64,000 bases of DNA from Acetatifactor muris (GTDB taxonomy: Bacteria > Bacillota > Clostridia > Lachnospirales > Lachnospiraceae), in assembly GCF_024623325.1 (NCBI RefSeq), contig NZ_JANJZD010000016.1:62001-126000 (forward strand). Reading direction: 5' to 3'. Of the stretch, positions 33,766 to 42,478 are shown in pieces; position 1 is the stretch's first letter, and the number at the start of each line of letters is the position of its first letter. A program made the position numbers and the translations under genes. Below the pieces are notes generated by a model. It saw nothing but the letters and a program-made list of their open reading frames with translations. It was not told where the DNA came from and did not search any database.

Positions 33766-34950
33766 TCAGGAAGGAAAGTAAAGAGTGCCGTCCCGATATA
33801 CCCGTTCCACATGAATCTGCTCGTCAAAGCACACCAGATCCGCTTTCTTCCCGGGCTCCAGCACGCCGATTTCCGTCTCTCCCAGGGCTCTGGCCGGATT
33901 GCGGGTCATCATATTCACGGCCTGCCACAGGGGAACGCCCGCTTCGTCGCGCATCACGCGAATCAGACGGTCTGTGGTGGCCACGCTTCCCGCAAAGGAA
34001 ATACCGTCCGGCATCCTGGCAATCTGACCGTCGGACCAGACGGTCTGCCCTTCCTTCAGGCTTCCCAGCTTATAGTGTCCCGCCGGAAGTCCTGCCGCCC
34101 GCATAGCGTCCGTCACAAGGATGATGCGGTCCATCCCCTTCGTCTTCACAATCAGCTTCAACAGGGAAGCCGGCAGGTGCATCCCGTCCCCTATGACCTC
34201 CACGTCCAGCTCGTCCATCAGCATTGCGGCCTCCAGAACGCCGGGTCTGCGCATTCCGTTTTCCCGTATGATGGTAGACATGCCGGAGTACAGATGGGTA
34301 GCCATAGTATAGCCGTCCCGCACCGCCTGCTCCACATCCTCCAGCCGTGCGTCGCTGTGTCCCACGGACAGCAGTATACCTGCCTCCCTGGCTGCCCGGG
34401 CCACATCTCCCGCACCCTCCAGCTCAGGGGCCATGGTCAGAATCCGAAGAGCTCCCGCCCCCTTTTCCAGCAGCCAGTCCGTCAGCCCTTTCTCCGGCAA
34501 TTTAATATAATCCGCATTCTGAGCGCCCTTCATGCTCTCCGCAATATAGGGTCCCTCCATATGCAGTCCCAGAAGCCGGGGCCGGGAAGGCCTCTGCTCA
34601 CTTTCCATCTCCCGGTAAAGGGAGAATACATTTTCCATCTCTTCCACGGAAGCCGTCAGTGTCGTGGGACACAGAGAAGTCGTGCCATGCTGCAGATGAG
34701 TAGAGAGAGCCTGCTGCCAGCTGCCTCTCTCCGCGTCCATGAAGTCTCCGCCTCCGCCTCCGTGCACATGGATATCGACAAAGCCGGGAGCCAGATAGCT
34801 TCCCTGCAGATCCACTGTTTCATCCGGCGCTTCCCAGACAGCTTCCGGCCCTATCCCGCGGATTCTGTCCCCGGCCACCAACAGGGTTCCCCCTTCCAGG
34901 ATTCTGTCCTGCAGGATTATTTTTCCGTTTACAAATAAGGTTTGTTTCAT
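33766..34950 (-). CDS. nagA: N-acetylglucosamine-6-phosphate deacetylase NagA
   Basis: The 394-aa cytoplasmic enzyme removes the acetyl group from GlcNAc-6-phosphate. It shows VDIHVHGGGGGDFMDA, LHMEGPYI, SVGHSDA and LVTDAMRAAGL, the metal-binding and catalytic motifs of the NagA amidohydrolase. The motif THLYSGMSTI stands where other members have THLFNAM. Length is typical (about 380-400). The start at 34950 follows GGAGACAGG; the longer frame to 34992 has no ribosome site. It lies at the 3' end of the sugar-use gene run on this strand, and a deaminase of the NagB type is encoded on the other strand about 9.6 kb away, so the two would form a pathway to fructose-6-phosphate. Confidence 0.95.
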   Translation of the reverse strand: MKQTLFVNGKIILQDRILEGGTLLVAGDRIRGIGPEAVWEAPDETVDLQGSYLAPGFVDIHVHGGGGGDFMDAERGSWQQALSTHLQHGTTSLCPTTLTASVEEMENVFSLYREMESEQRPSRPRLLGLHMEGPYIAESMKGAQNADYIKLPEKGLTDWLLEKGAGALRILTMAPELEGAGDVARAAREAGILLSVGHSDARLEDVEQAVRDGYTMATHLYSGMSTIIRENGMRRPGVLEAAMLMDELDVEVIGDGMHLPASLLKLIVKTKGMDRIILVTDAMRAAGLPAGHYKLGSLKEGQTVWSDGQIARMPDGISFAGSVATTDRLIRVMRDEAGVPLWQAVNMMTRNPARALGETEIGVLEPGKKADLVCFDEQIHVERVYRDGTLYFPS

Positions 34951-35056
34951 TTTCCTGTCTCCTGTCTTTTCTGTACTGTCACTGTTCAACACACTTTCTC
35001 TGTCATATTATTATCGGTGCTTTGCCCCGTTCTGTCCACTGTTTTCTCTCACACTT

Positions 35057-36340
35057 CTATGCTTTTTCAAGCTTCCTCAGAAGCACCCTGCCGAACCAGA
35101 CTCCGAACCCCAGCGACAGAACGCACTGCACCAGCAGAATACGCTGGGCAGGTGCAATATGTATATTGCGGAAAACCCAGTCCTCCGGCCACAGCTTCAG
35201 CAGAAGCGTACTCAGCCCCTGCCCGCACAGGGAGCCCGCGCTGACCAGCATCAGATACCAGGACAGATAGGCGGTTCTGTCCTCCTTCGGCGTGAACAGA
35301 TAGGCCATATTATTGAAATACAGAGTTCCCCCTGCAAAAATTGCCTGATATACCAGCATAGTCACCGGAAGCAGCCACAGATAAGTATTTTTTGTAATCA
35401 GCATATGTAAAAAAGGATACAGCGCAAACATCAGAAAAACCTTCTGAAAAGCCTGAAGCCAGGAAGTCCGAAGAAGCAGACGGTGCCAGAAAGGCATGAC
35501 AATCGCCGTCGTCACAATGTTCATGGCCTGCAGAATGCTGATAAACACATAGCTGGCCTGCACTTCTTTCAGCAGATAGGTATTGGCGGAATACAGGGTC
35601 ATGGTGGAAACCATCATCCAGGCAAAAACGGGAATCATGGTGAGACAGAATTTCCGGTTGCCGAAAGGCAGGGTCAGAAGCCTGATTCCTTTCACGCTGC
35701 TCTTCGGGTACTCCGGTTCTTTTGGCAAAAGCAGCAGTACCAGCTCTGCCAATGCCATCCCGAAAGCCGCCAGCCGGATAACCCCCATCCAGTACATCTG
35801 TCTGCCGGAAGCTTTGGCCGCGTCGGCCAGCATACTGGCCCCGAAGGTAGCCGCCGCCGTAAAGACGCTGTTCACAATCCCGGATATAGCAAAAAATCTC
35901 CCCCGGATCTCCTCCGGGAGAAATCCAATATGCCATGCGGGAAAGCCGCTTGCCACCAGAATGTTGCAGCCGTTTCCCAGAAGAAGCGCCGCAGCCATCC
36001 ACCACAGAAGACTGCTTTGCGGCACCCACCCCGGCAGCAGCGTCACACACAGGATCACCAGGCCATGATAGAACAGCCTGGCCGTCCCCAACACAGCCTT
36101 CCGCTTCCGGAATCTTTCCAGCAAAAGGGGAGAAAGCGGGTACAGAACGCCTGCCGCAAGAGGCAGGCTGGTCACCAGACCGATCTGCACCTGATCCATT
36201 CCCGCGTTCAGCAGAAAGCCTGTGAGAAATACCCCCGTGGTAAAAGCTGTATAAATCGCCTTCAGGCACTCGGAGCCCAATATGTACAGTCTGGCTCTTC
36301 CATCCGCCCTGCCCAGGGCAAACAAACCGTCATTTCTCAT
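35057..36340 (-). CDS. MFS transporter, 12 membrane segments
   Basis: The 427-aa membrane protein has about twelve hydrophobic stretches, the first near 24-46 and later ones such as PLAAGVLYPLSPLLLERF and ILQAMNIVTTAIVMPFW. Short basic loops with ERFRKRKAV and EEIRGRFFAISG occur at the places where MFS proteins have their conserved cytoplasmic loop motifs. It would move a small solute, perhaps a sugar or amino sugar, given the genes around it; substrate is not known. The gene is co-directional with nagA downstream and the Gfo/Idh/MocA genes upstream. No lipobox or signal peptide other than the first membrane segment is visible. A 319-aa frame inside it is a shadow. Confidence 0.8.
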   Translation of the reverse strand: MRNDGLFALGRADGRARLYILGSECLKAIYTAFTTGVFLTGFLLNAGMDQVQIGLVTSLPLAAGVLYPLSPLLLERFRKRKAVLGTARLFYHGLVILCVTLLPGWVPQSSLLWWMAAALLLGNGCNILVASGFPAWHIGFLPEEIRGRFFAISGIVNSVFTAAATFGASMLADAAKASGRQMYWMGVIRLAAFGMALAELVLLLLPKEPEYPKSSVKGIRLLTLPFGNRKFCLTMIPVFAWMMVSTMTLYSANTYLLKEVQASYVFISILQAMNIVTTAIVMPFWHRLLLRTSWLQAFQKVFLMFALYPFLHMLITKNTYLWLLPVTMLVYQAIFAGGTLYFNNMAYLFTPKEDRTAYLSWYLMLVSAGSLCGQGLSTLLLKLWPEDWVFRNIHIAPAQRILLVQCVLSLGFGVWFGRVLLRKLEKA

Positions 36341-36421
36341 AAATGTTCTCTATCCGCATTCCGCGAACCCTTCCTCCCTTTATTCCTTCGCTGATAACTT
36401 CTGCATTCCTGCAATCCGGTT

Positions 36422-37702
36422 TCACTTCAGGCTCTGTAGAAATTCTTCCAGCACAATCATTTTCCCGCCGGCCAGCCTGGATGCTTCCGCCGCCAGCGCC
36501 ATATAATGGCTTTCAAGAGACTGGCGAAGAGAAGTCAGCGTCCCCGTTCCCCGGCTTCTGGCCTCAAACATATCATGGAGCATACGGTAATCGCCTCCGC
36601 CGTGACCGGAAATGGTCTCCTGCACATCCATCCGGAAGGTTTCCTCCTCACCGCCGAACCTGTGGAGCACCAGGGTCTCTTCCTCCAGGTTCCCGCTGAT
36701 GTCCCCCTTCGTGCCCATGATATGAATGGTCCTGTGGTTGTTCCGGTTCAGACCGCACATATGAAAGCTCACGGTAATCCCGTTTTCCATCTCCATAGTG
36801 ACAGACTGATTGTCTACCACATCATTGTCACAGCGGAACACGCATCTGCCGTAAGGACTGGTACGCAGCGTCTCCAGCAGCCCCTCCCTGTCAGGGCAGG
36901 CCGTAACCGCCTTCTGCATCCATCCCGCGCCGTTGGTATCATATCCGGTAACCTGGTCTGTCACATAGATTTTCTCCGCATCATAGGGACATTCCGCCTT
37001 TACAGGACATCCGTCCATGCAATAAAAGGGCGCACCCTCCGGCGCATTTTCTTCCCGAAAATACGCCAGACTTCCCATGGAGGACAACCGTCTGCACCTG
37101 CTGTCCGTGAGCCAGACCAGGATATCCATATCGTGACAGCATTTTGCCAGAATCATGGGACTTGTCTCTCCGCCTTTTCTCCAGTTGCCCCGCACATAGC
37201 TGTGAGCCTGGTGCCAGTATCCCACATTTTCACTGGCCTGTATGGACACAATCTGTCCCACGGCTCCCTCTTCCAGCAGCTTTTTCAGCCTCTGATAAAA
37301 AGGCGCATACCGCAGCACATGACAGACAGTCACACTCCGCCCCAGACGTTCCGCCTTCTCCAGAAGCTGCCTGCATTCTTTCCCGTCGGCAGACACCGGC
37401 TTCTCCAGCAGAAGGTCATAGCCTTTCTCCAGCGCAAGGCAGGCATGAAGTACATGTTCCTGGTCCTGGGTACAGATAAAAGCCATATCTGCCATTTTAG
37501 GCTGCGCAAACATTTCCTCCACAGTGGAAAAGCAGTGTTCTTCCGAAAGGCCGTATTCCTGCTTCATCTCCTGAAGGCGCTCCGGAATTCTGTCCGCCGC
37601 CGCCACAAGCTTCATCTGCTCCGGGAACTTTTTCGAGTAGGGCGCATAAGTCAGCCTTCCCCGGCCGCCTGCACCGGCAATTACCACAGTCGTCACTCCC
37701 AT
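36422..37702 (-). CDS. Gfo/Idh/MocA family oxidoreductase, first of two
   Basis: The 426-aa protein has an N-terminal Rossmann fold (MGVTTVVIAGAGGRGRL) and the family's EKP motif in LLLEKPVSADG. A Cys cluster in the middle (FYCMDGCPVKAECPYDAEK) is unusual in the classic enzymes but is also found in the gene upstream, so the pair share a metal-binding or structural insert. Such proteins oxidise or epimerise sugars or their acids with NAD(P). The ATG at 37702 follows GAGGAAGG; the frame extends to 37723. It overlaps the end of the upstream gene by ten bases, which shows tight coupling. The substrate is unknown. Confidence 0.85.
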   Translation of the reverse strand: MGVTTVVIAGAGGRGRLTYAPYSKKFPEQMKLVAAADRIPERLQEMKQEYGLSEEHCFSTVEEMFAQPKMADMAFICTQDQEHVLHACLALEKGYDLLLEKPVSADGKECRQLLEKAERLGRSVTVCHVLRYAPFYQRLKKLLEEGAVGQIVSIQASENVGYWHQAHSYVRGNWRKGGETSPMILAKCCHDMDILVWLTDSRCRRLSSMGSLAYFREENAPEGAPFYCMDGCPVKAECPYDAEKIYVTDQVTGYDTNGAGWMQKAVTACPDREGLLETLRTSPYGRCVFRCDNDVVDNQSVTMEMENGITVSFHMCGLNRNNHRTIHIMGTKGDISGNLEEETLVLHRFGGEEETFRMDVQETISGHGGGDYRMLHDMFEARSRGTGTLTSLRQSLESHYMALAAEASRLAGGKMIVLEEFLQSLK

Positions 37703-38943
37703 GCTTCCTTCCTCTCTTTCCATCTGTCAAAGGATACCAGTTCCTCTATGGTCACAGGTCTGTGTTCTCTGATACTCTTATTGGCGGCAATCCCGATGAG
37801 AATGGACATTGAGCCGTCTTTGGAACCGGCAAACTGCCCCAGCGGGTCTGCAAGGTCCCCTCTGAACAGCATTCGCAGTAATCTCTCGTCTCCGCCGCCG
37901 TGACTTCCCGTCTCCTTCTTCAGGTCATAGGTCATGGTGCCTCCCTTTCTGTCAAAAAGTTTAATATGGAAGCAATCGTCACAGGCCTGGGTTCCCGTGT
38001 CAAATTCGCAGGCCTCCATCCTCCCTTTCGTGCCGCTTATGGAGATCTTCCATCCCTCATAGGGAGCATGGGCCACCAGAGAATAAGACATCAGGGCCCC
38101 CTGACGGTATTTTACAGCCAGAGACATAGTGTCATAGATGTCAATCTCTTCCGCAAAAACGCAGCGGTCTCTGTAATATCCGTCCTCCGATTCGCAGTCA
38201 TAATACATCGCCTTCACCCAGGGTACCTGACTGTCCTGATACACATACTCGCACTCTCCCGCATGAGGACAGGTGCAGCATCTCTCACTCCGCTTTTCCC
38301 CTGCGGCGCCATAGAACCGCAGCGCTCCGTTGGCGAAGACTTCCGCCGGCTCCTGGCCGATCAGCCAGTTCACAATATCAAAATGATGGGTGGATTTATG
38401 TACCAGCAGTCCTCCGCAGTTCTCCAGCTTTCTGTGCCATCTGCGGAAATAATCGGCTCCGTGAACCGTGTCCAGCATCCACTCAAAATGTACGTTCAGA
38501 ACTTCTCCCACCACTCCCTGGGCCAGCAGTTCCTTCATCCTGGTAAACAGCGGCATGTAGCGGCAGTTAAATGTCACAGTGATCCGCCTTCCATTGCGCT
38601 CTTCCGCGTCCAGAATGGCATTGCAGCTGTCTGCGTCCATGGTCATGGGTTTCTCACAGATCACGTCCACCCCCAGGTCCAGCGCCTTCACCACATACTG
38701 GCTGTGAAAACGGTCCACTGTAGTGACGATGGCACAGTCCGGTCTGACCTCCTCCATCATTTTATCAAAGTCCGTATACACAGGCACCTCATAGGGAATC
38801 AGGCTCTCCACATACTCTGCCCGCTTCCGGTTCACATCCATGATTCCGGCCAGGTGCGCCACATCGTTATATCTCTCCGCTATGGCAGAGGCATACATCC
38901 AGTATCCTCTTCCACCGGAACCCACTAATACATATTCTTTCAT
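37693..38943 (-). CDS. Gfo/Idh/MocA family oxidoreductase, second of two
   Basis: The 416-aa protein starts MKEYVLVGSGGRGYWMY (the NAD(P)-binding loop), has VICEKPMTMDADSC near residue 100 and a Cys cluster (CCTCPHAGECEYVY) at about 225-240 that parallels the one in the downstream gene. It would be a sugar or sugar-acid dehydrogenase; pairs like this are found in pathways that change a sugar's stereochemistry through a keto intermediate, an inference here. The ATG at 38943 follows AGGAGGAACAG. A repeat-rich spacer of about 185 bases separates it from the hydrolase gene upstream, so a terminator or processing site may lie there. Confidence 0.85.
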   Translation of the reverse strand: MKEYVLVGSGGRGYWMYASAIAERYNDVAHLAGIMDVNRKRAEYVESLIPYEVPVYTDFDKMMEEVRPDCAIVTTVDRFHSQYVVKALDLGVDVICEKPMTMDADSCNAILDAEERNGRRITVTFNCRYMPLFTRMKELLAQGVVGEVLNVHFEWMLDTVHGADYFRRWHRKLENCGGLLVHKSTHHFDIVNWLIGQEPAEVFANGALRFYGAAGEKRSERCCTCPHAGECEYVYQDSQVPWVKAMYYDCESEDGYYRDRCVFAEEIDIYDTMSLAVKYRQGALMSYSLVAHAPYEGWKISISGTKGRMEACEFDTGTQACDDCFHIKLFDRKGGTMTYDLKKETGSHGGGDERLLRMLFRGDLADPLGQFAGSKDGSMSILIGIAANKSIREHRPVTIEELVSFDRWKERKEAWE

Positions 38944-38967
38944 CTCTGTTCCTCCTGATTTAAGTCG

Positions 38968-39145
38968 CTGCGCGACGGCACTAAAGGGTAAAGTCGCTGC
39001 GGCGCACACCTCAGGAGAGAAACTTTCATTCGACAGAACTCTCATGAAAGTTCCTCTCGTGCGCCTTTGTGACTTTACCAGTTGAATTTAAATTCCTGCG
39101 CGACGGCACAAATTGCCGCAGGCGGCAATTAGGTAAAGTCGCTGC
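38968..39145. repeat. Direct and inverted repeats between the hydrolase and the oxidoreductases
   Basis: CTGCGCGACGGCAC occurs at 38968-38981 and 39096-39109, and GGTAAAGTCGCTGC at 38987-39000 and 39132-39145; the last copy includes the end of the hydrolase gene. Between them a large imperfect palindrome centred near 39035 pairs GAGAGAAACTTTCAT with ATGAAAGTTCCTCTC, and a perfect 8-bp hairpin sits at 39111-39130. It resembles a small intergenic repeat element. Confidence 0.7.
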
Positions 39146-40184
39146 CTGCCCTGTATCCAAGCGCCTCCGCAAAAAAAGCTTCCGCCCGTCCGCCGCCGAA
39201 GGCATGGCTTCCCTCATGGATGTCCGTCCAGAGTCTGTCCGGTACACCCGCGGCTTCGTAGATCTCTTTTACATGGAGGTATCCCTTCCACATATCCTGA
39301 AAATAAAAGCAGGTATCCGCCGTCCCCATTTCCAGCATCAGATATCTGGGTGCAATGAGACCGCCCACGTCATCTGTATCCATCCATTTCAGAATCTCCG
39401 GCAGAATCTGGGAACCGCAGAAATTCCCTCTGTGCACGCCGAAGGAAGCAAAGGGATTGATATAGGCAATCACGTCTGCCGCCCGGATTCTGGGTTCCAC
39501 CGCTGCTGTAAAAGCCGTTATCGTGCCGCCCTGGCTCATTCCCATCATACCGATGCATTCCGGGTTCACCTCCGGCCGGGTACACAGATAATCCACGCAG
39601 CATTTCATGTCCCATATATTCAGCATCAGAGGGTACAGGCCCATAATTCCGCCCTTCAGGAAATTTACGTTGCAGGTGTCTCTGCCCAGATAATCGTCTC
39701 CATCCCGTCTCTCTCCAAAGCCTCTCAAATCCGGCATCAGCGTCAGGTATCCCTTTCTCGCCATCTGCGCGCCGTAATCATAATTCATCAGATCAATGTC
39801 CGCCTGATGCTCCGGCGTGGACACCAGTCCTGCCACCGGGTCCTTTCCGAAGCTGCCGTGACCATGGACGCAGAGAATGGCCGGCTGTGAACGGTCTTTC
39901 TTAAAATGCTTCGGAATCAGCACCTGACACGGCACCGACATATACTCTTCCGTATCAAAAACCACCCTCTCCCGGATAAAGTCCTTCTCCTCCACCGAGT
40001 ACTCCACTTCCGCCTCCAGCGGAACCTTCTCCGGGAACTTTCCCATCAGCTCCAGAAGCTTTTCCAGCGTTTCCTTCCGCCAGTCCTGAAAATCCATGCC
40101 ACAGTGCCCGAACCGAAGCTTCGGCTCAAGCTCCGCCGCCTTTCTGTCCCAATAAGCCTGCATGGAAAACTGTCTCCTGCTCAT
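39129..40184 (-). CDS. Alpha/beta-hydrolase family esterase
   Basis: The 351-aa protein has an alpha/beta-hydrolase fold: ILCVHGHGSFGKDP carries the oxyanion strand, MMGMSQGGTITAF the nucleophile elbow (G-x-S-x-G) and HEGSHAFGG a likely catalytic His. An N-terminal extension of about 90 residues before the hydrolase part is usual for the acetyl-xylan-esterase-like or dienelactone-hydrolase-like groups. A role in removing acyl groups from a sugar or glycan fits its place in a carbohydrate operon, but the substrate is not shown. The ATG at 40184 has AAAGG eight bases before. No signal peptide is seen, so it acts inside the cell. Confidence 0.75.
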   Translation of the reverse strand: MSRRQFSMQAYWDRKAAELEPKLRFGHCGMDFQDWRKETLEKLLELMGKFPEKVPLEAEVEYSVEEKDFIRERVVFDTEEYMSVPCQVLIPKHFKKDRSQPAILCVHGHGSFGKDPVAGLVSTPEHQADIDLMNYDYGAQMARKGYLTLMPDLRGFGERRDGDDYLGRDTCNVNFLKGGIMGLYPLMLNIWDMKCCVDYLCTRPEVNPECIGMMGMSQGGTITAFTAAVEPRIRAADVIAYINPFASFGVHRGNFCGSQILPEILKWMDTDDVGGLIAPRYLMLEMGTADTCFYFQDMWKGYLHVKEIYEAAGVPDRLWTDIHEGSHAFGGGRAEAFFAEALGYRAGSDFT

Positions 40185-40387
40185 CTCCGCCGCCTTTCTC
40201 TGTCTTAACTCTGCTTTTCTGAATCTGTCCTATCCGCTGAAACTTTCCATTGCGAACTACAACAAACCTTCCGGTCACCCTGGCATATTCCAATTGCCAG
40301 CCCGACAAATTTCCTTTTGCCCGATAGCTATCTGTCCTTGTGCCAGCCCGACAGAATCCGCCCCACCCCAAACAGCCATTGCACCAA

Positions 40388-40420
40388 CCTGACAGAATCC
40401 GCATTGCGGATTCTGTCAGG
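40388..40420. repeat. Perfect 16-bp palindrome
   Basis: CCTGACAGAATCCGCA and its exact complement are separated by one base. The GACAGAATCCGC part occurs again in the same spacer near 40348. It lies in the 285-base gap 40185-40469, which holds no gene. Confidence 0.7.
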
Positions 40421-40476
40421 AGTGACTTAGTTTTTCTAAGGCCGAGTCCTTTCCGGCCTTAGAAAAACTTCACTCC
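40419..40476 (-). terminator. Long hairpin after the sugar permease gene
   Basis: A 15-bp perfect stem (40430-40444 with 40454-40468, loop of nine) is flanked by an outer pair GGAGTGA/TCACTCC (40419-40425 with 40470-40476). It begins at the permease stop codon. The run of T on either strand lies inside the stem, so it could act as a two-way terminator or protect the 3' end. Confidence 0.55.
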
Positions 40477-41387
40477 TTGACGGCCCCAATCATCATCCCC
40501 TTGATAAAGTACTTCTGCAGGAACGGATACACACACAGAATAGGCACCAGCGCCACCACAATGACCACATACTTCAGCTGCAGGCTGATCATACTCATGG
40601 TAGCCGAGCCGGCCACTTCTCCCGCCACGCTTTCGTTGTTAATCAGAATCTTCATCAGAAACACCTGCAGCGGCTGCAGATCCTTACGTCCCGGCAGATA
40701 AATCATGGCGTTGAAATAGCCGTTCCACTGATGCACCGCATAATAGATAATCAGCACCGACATAATGGGCATGGACAGCGGAATAAAAATCTTGCGCAGT
40801 ATGGTCCATTCCGTGGCTCCGTCAATCCTGGCCGATTCATACAGACTGTCCGGAATGGTGGACAGAAACGTCCTGGCCATAATGATATAATAGGCCGCAG
40901 CCCCGGTAGGCAATACAATGGCCCATCGGGTATTGTACAGTCCGATCCTGTTGATCAGCAGATACATAGGTACCAGCGTCCCTGAGAAGAACATGGAGAG
41001 CGTAAAGAAAAATGACAGCTGCCTTCTCAGGAAAAACTGGCGTCTCGACAACGGGTACGCCGCCATCATGGTAAGTGCGGTACTGATAGCCGTCCCCACC
41101 ACGGTATACCATATAGTATTATAATAAGAACGCCAGACTTCCCCGTTGCGGAATATCATCTCATAAGCCTTCAGGGAGAATCCTTTGGGCAGCAGTGTCA
41201 CCAGATTGGAGACAACCGCTTCCGGCGTACTGATGGACATGCTGAACACATAGATCAGCGGATACAAAGTAATACAGGCTGCCAGGAAGCAGAACACATA
41301 ATTGCATATTGTAAAAATTCTGTCCCCCGGAGACATCCTGCGGCGTCTTCTGCGGGTCTGTCCTGTTTTCTTTTTTTCCGTCACCAT
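40470..41387 (-). CDS. Carbohydrate ABC transporter permease, LplC type
   Basis: The 305-aa membrane protein has about six membrane segments and the ABC permease EAA loop (SLYESARIDGATEWTILRK in the cytoplasm). It fits the LplC/YtcP group of sugar permeases by the N-terminal charged stretch (TRRRRRRMSPGDRIF), by the following membrane segment and by the KYFIKGMMIGAVKE end. It would form a heteromeric channel with the next gene. Its first bases overlap that gene by seven. The ATPase subunit is not in this window; LplABC-type systems often share a general ATPase (such as MsmX) from elsewhere in the genome, so that absence is normal. A strong hairpin follows the stop codon. Confidence 0.9.
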   Translation of the reverse strand: MVTEKKKTGQTRRRRRRMSPGDRIFTICNYVFCFLAACITLYPLIYVFSMSISTPEAVVSNLVTLLPKGFSLKAYEMIFRNGEVWRSYYNTIWYTVVGTAISTALTMMAAYPLSRRQFFLRRQLSFFFTLSMFFSGTLVPMYLLINRIGLYNTRWAIVLPTGAAAYYIIMARTFLSTIPDSLYESARIDGATEWTILRKIFIPLSMPIMSVLIIYYAVHQWNGYFNAMIYLPGRKDLQPLQVFLMKILINNESVAGEVAGSATMSMISLQLKYVVIVVALVPILCVYPFLQKYFIKGMMIGAVKE

Positions 41388-42346
41388 AGAGACACCTCCG
41401 ATACCTTTCTGCTGAGCTTATTGGCAAAAATCACCAGCAGCAGATTAATAGCCGAATTGAACAATCCCACCGCCGAACCAAAGCTGTAATTTCCTTCCAC
41501 AAGTCCTGTCCTGTATGTATAGGAAGAAATCACATCCGCCACATCCAGGGTCACAGGGTTGTACAGAAGAATAATCTTCTCATATCCCACGCTCATCAGT
41601 GTGCCGATCTGCATGATAAAAGTCACGATAACGGTCGGCAGAATACAGGGGATCGATATATGAATCACCTGCTGTATCTTGCTCGCACCGTCCACTCTGG
41701 CCGCCTCATACAGCTCCTGGCTGACTCCCGTCAGCGCCGCCAGATAGACAATGGCCGACCAGCCGAATCCCTGCCAGATACCGCTGGCAATGAATACTGT
41801 CCGGAACCACTTCGGTTCCATGAGAAAATTAATCGGTTCCCCGCCCAGAGCCTTGATCACGGAATTCACAATTCCGGAGCTGGGAGAAAGGAAATTCACC
41901 AGCATACCGCAGATAATTACGGTAGATATAAAATAGGGGATATAGCTGACCGCCTGTACCACTCTCTTGTATACTCCGTGCTTTAAGTCATTGGTCATCA
42001 AAGCAAAGAGAATCGGAATGGGAAATCCCCACAGAATACTGAAAATACTGATTAACAGTGTGTTTCTCAGCACTCTTGTAAAATAGGGCGAGTTAAAAAA
42101 TTGTATGAAATACCGAAATCCCACCCAGTCGCTTCCCATGATACCTTTTACCGCCGAATATTTCTTAAAAGCGATGATATTTCCGTACATGGGATAATAG
42201 ACAAATACCAGATAATGCACCACTACCGGCAGGATAATGAGAAGCAGCGCCTTATCCCGCTTTACATTTTTCAGAAACCTTTTCCCCCCTGCCGCCATCC
42301 TTCTTCCCAGGGGCTGCTTTTCCTTTTTCTGCACATTTCCTCTCAA
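41381..42346 (-). CDS. Carbohydrate ABC transporter permease, LplB type
   Basis: The 321-aa membrane protein has an N-terminal charged segment (RGNVQKKEKQPLGRRM) and six predicted membrane helices, with the cytoplasmic loop LYEAARVDGASKIQQVIHI as the EAA motif. It pairs with the LplC-type permease encoded by the overlapping gene and with the lipoprotein encoded upstream. The expected substrate is an oligosaccharide, and the neighbouring nagA, hydrolase and oxidoreductase genes suggest an amino-sugar glycan. The start at 42346 lies after a strong hairpin terminator that splits this gene from the lipoprotein gene, so less permease than lipoprotein message is expected. Confidence 0.9.
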   Translation of the reverse strand: MRGNVQKKEKQPLGRRMAAGGKRFLKNVKRDKALLLIILPVVVHYLVFVYYPMYGNIIAFKKYSAVKGIMGSDWVGFRYFIQFFNSPYFTRVLRNTLLISIFSILWGFPIPILFALMTNDLKHGVYKRVVQAVSYIPYFISTVIICGMLVNFLSPSSGIVNSVIKALGGEPINFLMEPKWFRTVFIASGIWQGFGWSAIVYLAALTGVSQELYEAARVDGASKIQQVIHISIPCILPTVIVTFIMQIGTLMSVGYEKIILLYNPVTLDVADVISSYTYRTGLVEGNYSFGSAVGLFNSAINLLLVIFANKLSRKVSEVSLW

Positions 42347-42410
42347 AGATACCCTTCTCCTTTCCCTTCAAAAGTATCCTGCAGCACCTTCTCTCTCATG
42401 ACTGTTCCTT

Positions 42411-42450
42411 AAAAAAGGGCCGGCAGACAACCGCCGGCCCCTTTTCTTTT
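42411..42450 (-). terminator. Terminator within the sugar transporter operon
   Basis: GGGCCGGC (42417-42424) pairs with GCCGGCCC (42433-42440), and the minus strand continues with six T residues. It lies between the lipoprotein stop and the first permease start. Confidence 0.85.
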
Positions 42451-42478
42451 ATTAAATACTGCAGGCTACCCGTGGAAG

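Noticed and set aside
35310..36269. 319-codon minus-strand frame inside the MFS gene
   Set aside because: Out of frame with an obvious 12-helix transporter and without membrane pattern or motif.
36506..38928. Long plus-strand open frames opposite the two Gfo/Idh/MocA genes (465 and 342 codons)
   Set aside because: They lack ribosome sites and family motifs and mirror strongly coding minus-strand genes; His/Gln/Arg-rich text is typical of antisense shadows.
40126..40404. 92-codon frame in the spacer before the hydrolase
   Set aside because: Made of the repeat-rich spacer and the first bases of the hydrolase gene; no ribosome site.
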